This document shows, piece after piece, positions 16,878-24,565 of a stretch of 64,000 nucleotides of DNA. The notes under the pieces are model-generated. The model was not told the DNA's origin. It did not search any database and saw only the letters and a program-made list of their open reading frames with translations. Numbering within the stretch: the first letter of the stretch is position 1; every line of letters starts with the position of its first letter. The DNA comes from Sinomonas sp. R1AF57 (GTDB taxonomy: Bacteria > Actinomycetota > Actinomycetes > Actinomycetales > Micrococcaceae): positions 952,644 through 1,016,643 of the forward strand of contig NZ_CP022463.1 in NCBI RefSeq assembly GCF_002224485.1, in the 5' to 3' direction. The position numbers and the translations under genes are program-made.

Positions 16878-19642
16878 GAGTAGTCCCCCTTCAGCCCGCA
16901 CAGGGCTCCGAAGCGGCAGAACCGGCACCCTGGCTCGACATAGAGCCGGCCTGCCGCGGTCTCCCTCTCCTCGACGGTCGTCGGGCCGGCGGGGACGGGA
17001 GCGGAGCCGCCCTCTGCGCCGGTCGGAGCGGAGCTCTGCGAAGCCTGTGCCGCTGCCGCGGAGAACGCGTCGGCGAACGGCTTCGTCGCCGTGACATGCC
17101 CGGCGAGGACATCCGCGACCACGTGCTCCGCGGCGTGGACCGCCCGCCTCCACAGCTCCTCGGGCGCCCACACGCGCGGCACCGACGGGCCGAAGTGCGC
17201 GTGAGCCGAGGCGAAGTCGTGCTGCTTGAGCAGGTAGTACGCGGTGGGGTGGTCGGGCGGGGCGTCGCCGCCGTTGAGCGCCCACTGGTACAGGGCCAGC
17301 TGGAGCGCCGTGCCCTTCTGGACCTTCTCGCGCAGGTACCGGCCGGTGGAGGACCACTTGAGGTCCACGACGACGGTTCGCCCCTCCTCGTCGATCCCCA
17401 CCGCGTCCGCGCTGCCCACGACCGGGATGCTCAGCACGCCGTCGTCGGTGACGAGCCGCAGGTCCTTCTCGAACTCCTTCTCGACCGCCTGCAGCGCGAC
17501 GCCGCCGCGCTGGAGCGTGGCGAAGAAGGTGCGCGCGGCCTCGCCGACCGCGGCCACGACCGTGAGCCGGCGGGCCTTCTGCCCGGGCAGAAGCAGCTCG
17601 GAGGCGAACTCGGGCAGGAGTTCTTCGATCGCCGCGTCGATTTCACTGCCGGTCGGCACCGCCCGGTTCGAGGCGTGCAGCACCTCGTGCAGGCGCTCGA
17701 TGACGCGGTGCGCGAAGGTCCCGATCATGCGCGACCCCTCGGGGATGTCGGCGGCGTCGGGGACCGTCAGCCGGCCCTTGCGCTCGAGCGCCCAGCGCAG
17801 CGAGCAGCCCAGGAGCACCTCGAGCTGGGAGAACGAGAGCCGCTCCGGAGCGAGCGCGGCGTTCGGCCCGACCTCCAGCTCGGCCCGCGGCGCCACCGGG
17901 CGCCGTGCCGCTGCCCGCGTGAGCCGGGCCTCGCGCCCGGCGAGACGCCACACGCCGTCGTGCGCCCCCTCACCTGGCACCACGAGGTCCGACGGCGACC
18001 TGGTCACCGACGCGATCCGCGCCGCCATGCCGCCGCCTGCCTCCGCCGCGCCCGCCCGGGCCTCCGAGCTTACGGGCTGCCCTGCGACGAGCGCCTCGAG
18101 GAGAGGGTTCGCCTCGACGCGCTCGCCGTTGCGCTGGGCGATCTGGACCACGACGAGCCTCCGGCACCGCCCCGCTGCGGCGAGCGTCTCCCGCACGGCG
18201 AGGCCGGTGAGCTGCTGCGGCGTGGGAAGCTCGACGCCCACCCGGGCGAGGGCCGCGGCGTCGTGTGCGTCCCAGCGGCGGACGGCGGGCGTGGACGCGG
18301 ACTGGAACCCCCACCACAGGGCATCGTCCACGTCCTCGCCCAGCTCCGCGAGGTGGCTCAGGCGCAGCCAGGGCGCGGCCTCGGCACCCACGAGCGGTTC
18401 GGCGCCCTGGGTCACGACCGAGGCGATGATCCGGCGCAGGTCCCGCCGGGACACGTGGGGCAGCGGCGCGAGGAGCGCCAGGACGCGGCCGAGCTGCGCC
18501 GCGGTCGCCTGCAGGCGCGGCACGACGGCGGCCCGGGCGGTGAGCGCGGACGTCAGCCACGCCGTGGCCTCGACGAGCTGCGCGCTCGAGGGGCGGTCCG
18601 CCTCGGACAGGAGGCGGATGCGGAACGTCCGGTCGAGGGCAGCCGCGAGGTCGGGCCCGAGCGAGTCGTCGGCGGCGATCGCGGCGATGGCGCCGGACCA
18701 TGCCGCCCCGCGGACGCCGGGCTCCTCCGCGAGGGCCCTGAGCAGGTGCTTCGCCGCGCCGCGGCGGACCGGCGAGTCCGGGAGCGTGAGGAACTCGGCC
18801 AACAGGTGCACGTTGGCCGGCTCCCACACGAGCTCGAAGAACAGCGGAATGAGCTGGTCCTGGGCCCGCCACGCCGAGCGCTCGCCCACACCCAGACGCG
18901 GCTGGCCGTGAAGAGTGAGGTACTGGTCGAGGACAGCAGTGGGGTCGGAGCACACGACGGCGGTGCGCTCGTTCGGTCCCGCGGCGAGCCAGCGCGCGGC
19001 GTGCTCGGCTGCCTCCCACTCCGTCTCGGCCTGGAGGACCGTCAGCTCGGGAACCCGGTGCGGCGCCGGCGCCTCGCTGACCCTGATGCCCCGGTCGCGG
19101 AGGGCGCCGATGATCCGCCGCCACACGACTGGGAACGTGTCTTCCGGGTGCGCGAGGATGAGCCCGTCGATGCCCAGCGGCAGGGGAGCGGACTCGAGTT
19201 CGGCGATCAGCTCAACGATGTCGTCCGCGAGCGACGGCGCCAGCGCGCCTCCCGGGACGCCCTCGCCGGCGCGCTCCGCGGCGGCGAGGGTGCGCAGCAG
19301 CGGCGAGGGTCCGCCGTCGTGCGTCCCCGGCTCGGGCTCCGGAAGGGTGCCGTCCCAGCCGTTGGCGACGGCGTCGTCCCGGGCACTGAGGAGCTCGTAG
19401 GCCGTGGACCACGGGTCCGCCGCGAGGGAGCGGTGGAACCACGCGCCGGGGGAGTCGAGGCGCTCGAGCCGACGCAGGTACTCGCTCACCCGCTCCGCGT
19501 TCTGGGTGTCGGGGCGCGTGAGGCCGAGGCGCGTCTGCAGGAGGGAGACGAACCCCTTGCGGCCCACCCGTACACGGTTCAGTCCCGGGCGCGAGTACGC
19601 CCACGGCGCGCGGTCCAGGAACCACCCGAACTCGACGATCAT
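16874..19642 (-). CDS. PD-(D/E)XK nuclease, AddB-like, probable Fe-S protein
   Basis: A 922-aa partner of the downstream helicase, translationally coupled through ATGA. The N-terminal 600 residues are an inactivated-helicase-like body without a Walker A motif. The C-terminal third carries the nuclease: SADAVGID...TVVVDLKW near residue 750 supplies the Asp and D-x-K. C613 (LLGCSLRWALE) and C906, C909, C915 (CRFCRFGALC) form the split four-cysteine pattern that holds a 4Fe-4S cluster in AddB-type nucleases. Together the pair should resect DNA ends before RecA loading. ATG 19640-19642 has AGAGGGGG upstream. Substrate polarity and any Chi-like recognition are unknown. Confidence 0.83.
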   Translation of the reverse strand: MIVEFGWFLDRAPWAYSRPGLNRVRVGRKGFVSLLQTRLGLTRPDTQNAERVSEYLRRLERLDSPGAWFHRSLAADPWSTAYELLSARDDAVANGWDGTLPEPEPGTHDGGPSPLLRTLAAAERAGEGVPGGALAPSLADDIVELIAELESAPLPLGIDGLILAHPEDTFPVVWRRIIGALRDRGIRVSEAPAPHRVPELTVLQAETEWEAAEHAARWLAAGPNERTAVVCSDPTAVLDQYLTLHGQPRLGVGERSAWRAQDQLIPLFFELVWEPANVHLLAEFLTLPDSPVRRGAAKHLLRALAEEPGVRGAAWSGAIAAIAADDSLGPDLAAALDRTFRIRLLSEADRPSSAQLVEATAWLTSALTARAAVVPRLQATAAQLGRVLALLAPLPHVSRRDLRRIIASVVTQGAEPLVGAEAAPWLRLSHLAELGEDVDDALWWGFQSASTPAVRRWDAHDAAALARVGVELPTPQQLTGLAVRETLAAAGRCRRLVVVQIAQRNGERVEANPLLEALVAGQPVSSEARAGAAEAGGGMAARIASVTRSPSDLVVPGEGAHDGVWRLAGREARLTRAAARRPVAPRAELEVGPNAALAPERLSFSQLEVLLGCSLRWALERKGRLTVPDAADIPEGSRMIGTFAHRVIERLHEVLHASNRAVPTGSEIDAAIEELLPEFASELLLPGQKARRLTVVAAVGEAARTFFATLQRGGVALQAVEKEFEKDLRLVTDDGVLSIPVVGSADAVGIDEEGRTVVVDLKWSSTGRYLREKVQKGTALQLALYQWALNGGDAPPDHPTAYYLLKQHDFASAHAHFGPSVPRVWAPEELWRRAVHAAEHVVADVLAGHVTATKPFADAFSAAAAQASQSSAPTGAEGGSAPVPAGPTTVEERETAAGRLYVEPGCRFCRFGALCGLKGDYS

Positions 19643-19782
19643 TGTCTGCCCCCTCTGCCAGCCCCGGCTGTTCTATCACGGTAGCGAGGGGGTCCGACAT
19701 TCGAGGCCGTGCTCCCGCAGCGTCCTCCAAGGATTCCCCGAGCTTTCGCGGACACCCCTTCCCGCCGGTCGGCGTTTCCCCC

Positions 19783-19788
19783 TAGCTT
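19783..19788 (+). promoter_or_regulatory. Possible -10 of the protease gene
   Basis: TAGCTT ends 5 nt before the GTG at 19794 and about 60 nt before the better-placed ribosome binding site AGAGGGGG (19832-19839). Transcription would begin near 19795, which matters for choosing the protease start. Confidence 0.4.
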
Positions 19789-19793
19789 CTTCT

Positions 19794-21059
19794 GTGGAGC
19801 CGGCCGTCGGCCAGCGCCAGAAACCACCACCAGAGGGGGCGTTTCCTATCAGGAAGCTACTGTCTGCCGCCGTCGCCGGACTGCTCGTCGCAGCGGCCGC
19901 CGTCACCGGAACCACTGCCGCCAGCGCGACGCCGCCCGTCGGGAAGGCGGATGACCACTCGATCAAGGTCTGCTCGGACCCGCGGCCTGGCGAGGCCGCC
20001 TGCGCTGCCCGGCAGGCCACCGACCCCGCCGGCCGGGTCATCACCAACGCCACCACCCCGCCCGGGACCGCCCTCACCCCCTCGCAGCTGCGCTCCGCGT
20101 ACAGCCTGGACGGCACCGCCTCCGGGGGCCGCACGGTGGCGATCGTGGACGCCTACGGCTACCCGAACCTCGAGCGGGACCTCGCCACGTACCGCCAGCA
20201 GTACGGACTCCCCGCCTGCACGACGGCGAACGGCTGCCTGACGATCCTCGACCAGAACGGCGGCACCCGCCTGCCCAGGTTCGACCTCGGCTGGGCGCAG
20301 GAGCAGGCCCTCGACGTCGACGCCGTCTCCGCAGCCTGCCCGGACTGCAGGATCACCGTGGTCCAGGCAGCTTCGGCGTCGTTCACCAACCTCGGCACCG
20401 CCGTCCAGACCGCCGCCAGGCAGCCCGGCGTTGTCGCCATCTCCAACAGCTACGGGGGCTCCGACGCCTCGGACGCGACCTACGGGAAGTACTACAGGTT
20501 CCCCGGGATCGCAGTGACCGCGAGCGCTGGCGACTCCGGCTACCAGGGCGCCTCCTACCCGGCCTCGTCCTCCTTCGTCACGGCCGTGGGCGGGACGAGC
20601 CTCAACCCGGCCCCGGGCACCGCCCGCGGCTGGGCCGAAACCACCTGGTCCGGCACGGGCTCGGGCTGCTCCGCCTACAACGCGCCGCTCGCCGCGGCGG
20701 CGGGCTATGGGACGGGGTGCGCGAACCGGGCGATGAACGACGTCGCCGCCGTCTCCGACCCCTCCAACGGCGGCCTCGGCGTCTTCTACCCGACGTCGTC
20801 CAAGAGCTCCACGTGGGGCCAGTTCGGCGGGACGAGCCTGGCCTCGCCGATCATCGCCTCCGTCTACGCGCTCGCGGGCCACACCGGCGCAGGCCTCACC
20901 GGCTACGCCAACGCGATCCCGTACGCCAACGCGGGCTCCCTGTTCGACGTCACGTCCGGCTCCAACGGCTCCTGCCCCACCGCGCAGTGGTGCACGGCGC
21001 GCAGCGGGTGGGACGGCGTGACCGGGCTCGGCACCCCGAACGGCGTCGGCGCTTTCTGA
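19794..21059 (+). CDS. Secreted sedolisin-like (S53) serine protease
   Basis: About 421 aa from GTG 19794. A signal peptide (RKLLSAAVAGLLVAAAAVTG) precedes the mature chain. With this numbering E170 and D174 (AQEQALDVDAV), D247 (ASAGDSGYQG) and S348 (GGTSLASP) fit the Glu-Asp-Asp-Ser set of sedolisins; Glu/Asp replace the His of subtilisins. Unlike many S53 enzymes there is no long pro-domain. The start is uncertain: AGAGGGGG at 19832 points to codon 19848, which is ATC, where homologues would be expected to carry ATG. GTG 19794 is the nearest conventional start. The enzyme should act outside the cell, perhaps at acidic pH as is usual for the family. Confidence 0.8.
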   Translation: MEPAVGQRQKPPPEGAFPIRKLLSAAVAGLLVAAAAVTGTTAASATPPVGKADDHSIKVCSDPRPGEAACAARQATDPAGRVITNATTPPGTALTPSQLRSAYSLDGTASGGRTVAIVDAYGYPNLERDLATYRQQYGLPACTTANGCLTILDQNGGTRLPRFDLGWAQEQALDVDAVSAACPDCRITVVQAASASFTNLGTAVQTAARQPGVVAISNSYGGSDASDATYGKYYRFPGIAVTASAGDSGYQGASYPASSSFVTAVGGTSLNPAPGTARGWAETTWSGTGSGCSAYNAPLAAAAGYGTGCANRAMNDVAAVSDPSNGGLGVFYPTSSKSSTWGQFGGTSLASPIIASVYALAGHTGAGLTGYANAIPYANAGSLFDVTSGSNGSCPTAQWCTARSGWDGVTGLGTPNGVGAF

Positions 21060-21103
21060 CCTGCGCGACACCGCCGCTGCCACCGGGCGACGGTTCCCTG
21101 ATT

Positions 21104-21144
21104 GCGCGGTGACGGGTCAAACCCGGTTTGACCCGTCACCGCGC
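21104..21144. terminator. Perfect 41-bp palindrome, probable terminator of the protease gene
   Basis: Arms 21104-21123 and 21125-21144 are perfect reverse complements around C21124, starting 45 nt after the protease stop. The centre reads GGGTCAAACC-C-GGTTTGACCC. There is no T-run, which is common in high-GC terminators; an operator role for the next gene cannot be excluded. The rest of the 213-bp gap has no gene that I can see. Confidence 0.65.
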
Positions 21145-21272
21145 GGGGGCAGGCATCGTGCCCCCCCATCGTCCCGACGACCGCCCTCGGCCCTCGGGAA
21201 GGCGCCGCAGGATCCGCCAAGGATTAGGTCAGGAACGGCGGTTCCGCCCCGCGAGGGCGGGACGATGTCCTC

Positions 21273-22199
21273 ATGCCCCCTGTGACCCGCCCCCGCCCCA
21301 GCGCCCGCACCCGCGCCGTCGCCTTCTCCGCCTGGCTCGCCACGTCGCTCGCGATCGTCGCCGGCCTCGGTGCCGCGGCGCCGTCGCCCGCCCAGGCCGC
21401 CGACAGCACGACGGCGACCGTCTACGCCGCCCCCAACCCGCAGCCCGCCTACGGCACCGAAGCAGCGGTCCTCCTCGAGACGATCCCGGTCAAGGGCCGC
21501 GCCCCGAAGACCGGGTACACCCGGGACGAGTTCGGGCCGGCATGGCTCGACGTGGACCGGAACGGTTGCGACACCCGCAACGACATGCTCAACCGCGACC
21601 TCACAGACATCACGTACGTCAACAGCGTCCCCTGCAAGGTCGCCTCCGGCACCCTCGCCGACCCGTACACGGCCACTGCCATCGCCTTCCTCCGCGGCAC
21701 GACGACGAGCGACGACGTACAGATCGACCACGTGGTCGCGCTCTCCGACGCGTGGCAGAAGGGCGCACAGCAGCTCACCTACGAGCAGCGGGTCGCCCTC
21801 GCCAACGACCCGCTGAACCTGCAGTCCACCGACGGCCCGACCAACCAGCAGAAGGGCGACGGCGACGCCGCCACCTGGCTGCCGCCCAACAAGGGCTTCC
21901 GCTGCGACTACGTCGCGCGGCAGGTCTCCGTGAAGGCCACCTACAGCCTGTGGGTGACCCAGGCCGAGCACGACGCCATGTCCGCGATCCTCGCCGGCTG
22001 CCCGGGCCAGCTGGCGCCCACCAACCAGCCGGCCCAGGCCGCAGCGCAGGGGTCCGCCCCCGCGCCGACGTCCACACTCCCCCTCGTCACGCCCGGCGCC
22101 TACTGCAGCACCGAGGGCGCCCAGGGCGTGAGCTCCATCGGCCTGCTGTACACCTGCAAGTCCTCCGCGACGGACAGCCGCCTCCGCTGGCGCCAGTAG
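21273..22199 (+). CDS. Secreted HNH endonuclease family protein (DUF1524 type)
   Basis: A 308-aa exported nuclease-like protein. A signal peptide ends near residue 42 (PSPAQAADS). The core carries DVQIDHVVALSDAW with the HNH-family D-H pair, then NDPLNLQ and the Asn/Lys segment NQQKGDGDAATWLPP, matching the GmrSD/DUF1524 secreted nuclease family. The C-terminal 60 residues (GAYCSTEGAQGVSSIGLLYTC) look like a small disulphide-bonded module. A broken paralogue lies at 423-612. A role in degrading external DNA is inferred from the family and the signal peptide. No immunity gene is adjacent, which argues against a bacteriocin-type toxin. Confidence 0.8.
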   Translation: MPPVTRPRPSARTRAVAFSAWLATSLAIVAGLGAAAPSPAQAADSTTATVYAAPNPQPAYGTEAAVLLETIPVKGRAPKTGYTRDEFGPAWLDVDRNGCDTRNDMLNRDLTDITYVNSVPCKVASGTLADPYTATAIAFLRGTTTSDDVQIDHVVALSDAWQKGAQQLTYEQRVALANDPLNLQSTDGPTNQQKGDGDAATWLPPNKGFRCDYVARQVSVKATYSLWVTQAEHDAMSAILAGCPGQLAPTNQPAQAAAQGSAPAPTSTLPLVTPGAYCSTEGAQGVSSIGLLYTCKSSATDSRLRWRQ

Positions 22200-22212
22200 C
22201 CGCGAGCGAGCC

Positions 22213-22218
22213 TACGCT
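22213..22218 (+). promoter_or_regulatory. Putative -10 of the WS/DGAT-like gene
   Basis: TACGCT lies 32 nt before ATG 22250. The predicted leader of about 25 nt contains GGGGAGG at 22238. Confidence 0.5.
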
Positions 22219-22249
22219 GGTCCTACCGCAGCCACACGGGGAGGCAGCC

Positions 22250-23626
22250 ATGGGACGCAGGCCGGGCATCGACCGGATCAGCAGCAACGACCTCACCCTC
22301 CTCGCGACCGACCGCGGCCAGGTCCCGATGCACATGGCCGCGGTCCTGATGTTCGACGCCGGGGCCGCGCCGTCGCTCGCCGAGCTCACCGCAGCGCTGG
22401 GGGAGAGGATCGTGCGCGTCCCGCGGCTGCGCCGCCGCCTCGTCCCGTCGCCGCCCGGGTTCGGGCGCCCGGTGTGGGTGGACGACGCCGCGTTCGGCCT
22501 CCCGCGCCACCTCTCGGAGGGTGCCGTCCCCGGGGGCCGCGAGGGCCTCCTGCGCGAGGCATCCAGGCTTGCGTGCGAGCGGCTCCCGAAGGACCGGCCC
22601 CTCTGGAGGGCCCGACTCCTCCGTGCCGAGCAGGGGGACGCGGCGGCGCTGGTCTTCATCGCACACCACGTGATGGCGGATGGCCTCGGCGGCCTCGCCG
22701 TGCTCTCCGCGCTCGGCGACGACCGCCCGGAAACCGGTGCGGCGCCAGTGCTGCGCGTGCCAGTGCTCCCGGCCTCCGTGCCGACGCCGCCCGTCACGCC
22801 GTTCCCGCAGCCCGGCCCCACACCGCGCGAGCTGCTCGCCGACGCGTGGCGGGAGCGCCTGAGCGCGCTCGCCAACGAGCCCCGCGCCCTCGCCTCGGCG
22901 GCGCGGGGGCTGCGCGAGCTCGGCCTCACCGGCCGCCACCGCCCCCACGGGTCGGCCAGCACCTCGTTCAACCGTCCCACCGGAGGCACCCGGAGCGTCA
23001 GGACCGTGACGCTGCCCCTGAAGGAGGCCCTCGGCGCAGCCCACGCGCGCGGCTGCACGCTCAACGACCTGGTCCTCGTCGCCGTCTCCGGGGCCCTGGC
23101 CTCCACGCTCCGCTCCCGTGGCGAGGCCCACCGGTCCTTTGTGGTGTCGGTGCCCATCACCCCGCGCGGCCCCAGGGAAGCCACGGCGCTGGGGAACATC
23201 AACGGGATCGTCCCCACGGAGGTCCCCGCCGATCCGGACCCCGCTGTCCGACTGGCGCGCGTCATGGAGCAGGCCGGGAACCGCTCCGGACCGTCGCGCG
23301 GAGCCTCGGTCGGGCCCCTCGGCGTCGCCTTCCGGGCGCTCGCCCGCGCTGGCGTGTTCCAGCACTTCATTGACCGGCAGCGGCTCGTGACCACGTTCCT
23401 GACCAATGTGCGCGGCCCCGCCGAGCCGATCCACCTGGCTGGCCACCGCATCGCCTCGATTGTCCCGATCACGATGACGCCCGGGAACGTGGGCGTGTGC
23501 TTCGCCGTCCTCTCCTACGCCGGCGAGCTCGTGGTCTCCGTGATCGCGGACCCGGCGGTCGTCCCCGAGCAGGACGAGCTGACGCGGATCCTCGCCGACG
23601 AGCTCGACACCCTCGCGAAAACCTGA
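22250..23626 (+). CDS. Wax ester synthase/diacylglycerol acyltransferase-like protein
   Basis: A 458-aa member of the bacterial WS/DGAT condensation-fold family. The catalytic motif HHxxxDG is present as HHVMADG at residues 139-145, and a later structural segment (NDLVLVAVSGAL, SVPITPRG) is typical. It should transfer acyl groups from acyl-CoA to fatty alcohols or diacylglycerol, giving storage lipids. The N-terminus (RISSNDLTLLATDRG) matches the start of the family. ATG 22250 is preceded by GGGGAGG. An acyl-CoA ligase lies 0.9 kb downstream and could supply substrate. Product specificity is not deducible. Confidence 0.82.
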   Translation: MGRRPGIDRISSNDLTLLATDRGQVPMHMAAVLMFDAGAAPSLAELTAALGERIVRVPRLRRRLVPSPPGFGRPVWVDDAAFGLPRHLSEGAVPGGREGLLREASRLACERLPKDRPLWRARLLRAEQGDAAALVFIAHHVMADGLGGLAVLSALGDDRPETGAAPVLRVPVLPASVPTPPVTPFPQPGPTPRELLADAWRERLSALANEPRALASAARGLRELGLTGRHRPHGSASTSFNRPTGGTRSVRTVTLPLKEALGAAHARGCTLNDLVLVAVSGALASTLRSRGEAHRSFVVSVPITPRGPREATALGNINGIVPTEVPADPDPAVRLARVMEQAGNRSGPSRGASVGPLGVAFRALARAGVFQHFIDRQRLVTTFLTNVRGPAEPIHLAGHRIASIVPITMTPGNVGVCFAVLSYAGELVVSVIADPAVVPEQDELTRILADELDTLAKT

Positions 23627-23656
23627 CGGTGGGTGTCCCGGCGGCCAGGCGGACCG

Positions 23657-23662
23657 TACGGT
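23657..23662 (+). promoter_or_regulatory. -10 element, leaderless start of the hydrolase
   Basis: TACGGT, six bases, then ATG 23669; no ribosome binding site. It supports ATG 23669 over an upstream in-frame GTG at 23633. Confidence 0.55.
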
Positions 23663-23668
23663 GTACCC

Positions 23669-24454
23669 ATGACCCAGGTCACTTCCCCCGACGGAACCAC
23701 CATCGCCTACGACCGCCTCGGTGCGGGCACCCCGCTCATCCTCGTCTCCGGGGCCTCGGTGCACCGCCGCGCGGACGCCCACATCGCCGAGGCGCTCGCC
23801 GAGACCTTCACCGTCTACAACTACGACCGGCGCGGGCGCGGCGACAGCACCGACACGCAGCCGTTCGCCGTCGACCGCGAGATCGAGGACATCGGCGCGC
23901 TGCTCGACGCGGCCTCGCACGAGCGCGGGGGAGCGGCCCTCGTCGGTCTGTCCTCTGGCGCGGTGCTCGCCGCCCGCGCAGCGGCGGTGCTCCCCGTCAG
24001 CGCCCTGGTGATGTGGGAACCCCCGTTCATGACGGACGACGCCGGCCGTGCCCGCGCCGAGGAGTACACCCGGGACCTGAACGCCAGGCTCGACGACGGC
24101 GACCGCGACGGCGCGCTCGAGACGTTCATGCGCTACGTCGGAGTGCCGGAGGATGCCATCGCCGGGGCACGCCAGTCCCCGTATTGGCCGGCCGGCACGG
24201 CGCTCGCCCCGACCCTCGCCTACGACGACGCCGCGATGGGCGAAGGCTCGGTGGTCCCCGTGGACGTGTTCGGCCGGATCAGCGCGCCCACGCTCGTCCT
24301 CGCGGGCGGCGCGAGCCCCGAGTTCCTGCACGCCGGTGCCCGCGCCGCCGCGGACGCCATCCCCGACGCCCGGCTCGAGGTTCTCGAGGGCCAGACCCAC
24401 GACGTCGACGCGCAGGTCTTCGCCAAGGCGCTGCGGGGATTCTTCGAGGTCTAG
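23669..24454 (+). CDS. Alpha/beta hydrolase
   Basis: A 261-aa alpha/beta hydrolase. YDRRGRGDS follows strand 3, the nucleophile elbow is VGLSSGAVLA, and the C-terminal His is in LEGQTHDVDA. The short cap and the LVLAGGASPEFL strand fit small esterases/lactonases common in actinobacteria. It is read from its own leaderless promoter 42 bp after the acyltransferase gene and has no clear metabolic partner. Confidence 0.75.
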   Translation: MTQVTSPDGTTIAYDRLGAGTPLILVSGASVHRRADAHIAEALAETFTVYNYDRRGRGDSTDTQPFAVDREIEDIGALLDAASHERGGAALVGLSSGAVLAARAAAVLPVSALVMWEPPFMTDDAGRARAEEYTRDLNARLDDGDRDGALETFMRYVGVPEDAIAGARQSPYWPAGTALAPTLAYDDAAMGEGSVVPVDVFGRISAPTLVLAGGASPEFLHAGARAAADAIPDARLEVLEGQTHDVDAQVFAKALRGFFEV

Positions 24455-24494
24455 CAGCGAGGTCTGGCAGCCTGAGCGTGAGACTGAATGCCGG

Positions 24495-24532
24495 TTGACC
24501 TGAAACGGAGTTCCACGCCACAATCGATGTGG
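24495..24532 (+). promoter_or_regulatory. Promoter with overlapping operator-like repeat, acyl-CoA ligase gene
   Basis: TTGACC (24495-24500), an 18-nt spacer and CACAAT (24519-24524) form a recognisable sigma-A promoter. The perfect inverted repeat CCACA-ATCGA-TGTGG (24518-24532) covers the -10 and start site, a placement expected of a repressor site. The regulator is not in the window neighbourhood. Confidence 0.55.
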
Positions 24533-24565
24533 CCTACGCCACAGTAACGTCCGTCAGGAGCCTCC

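Noticed and set aside
13548-17357. Longer AddA-like start at 17357
   Set aside because: The extra 160 residues are a shadow of the AddB-like gene; ATGA coupling at 16874-16877 defines the start.
13548-19642. Helicase-nuclease pair as an anti-phage defence system
   Set aside because: Motifs fit recombinational repair, and no restriction, abortive-infection or toxin gene lies beside it.
17096-19684. An 862-codon plus-strand frame opposite the AddB-like gene
   Set aside because: Shadow coding; no recognisable domain or ribosome binding site.
21273-22199. Secreted HNH protein as a toxin with immunity partner
   Set aside because: No small immunity-like gene is adjacent; the next gene is an acyltransferase with its own promoter.
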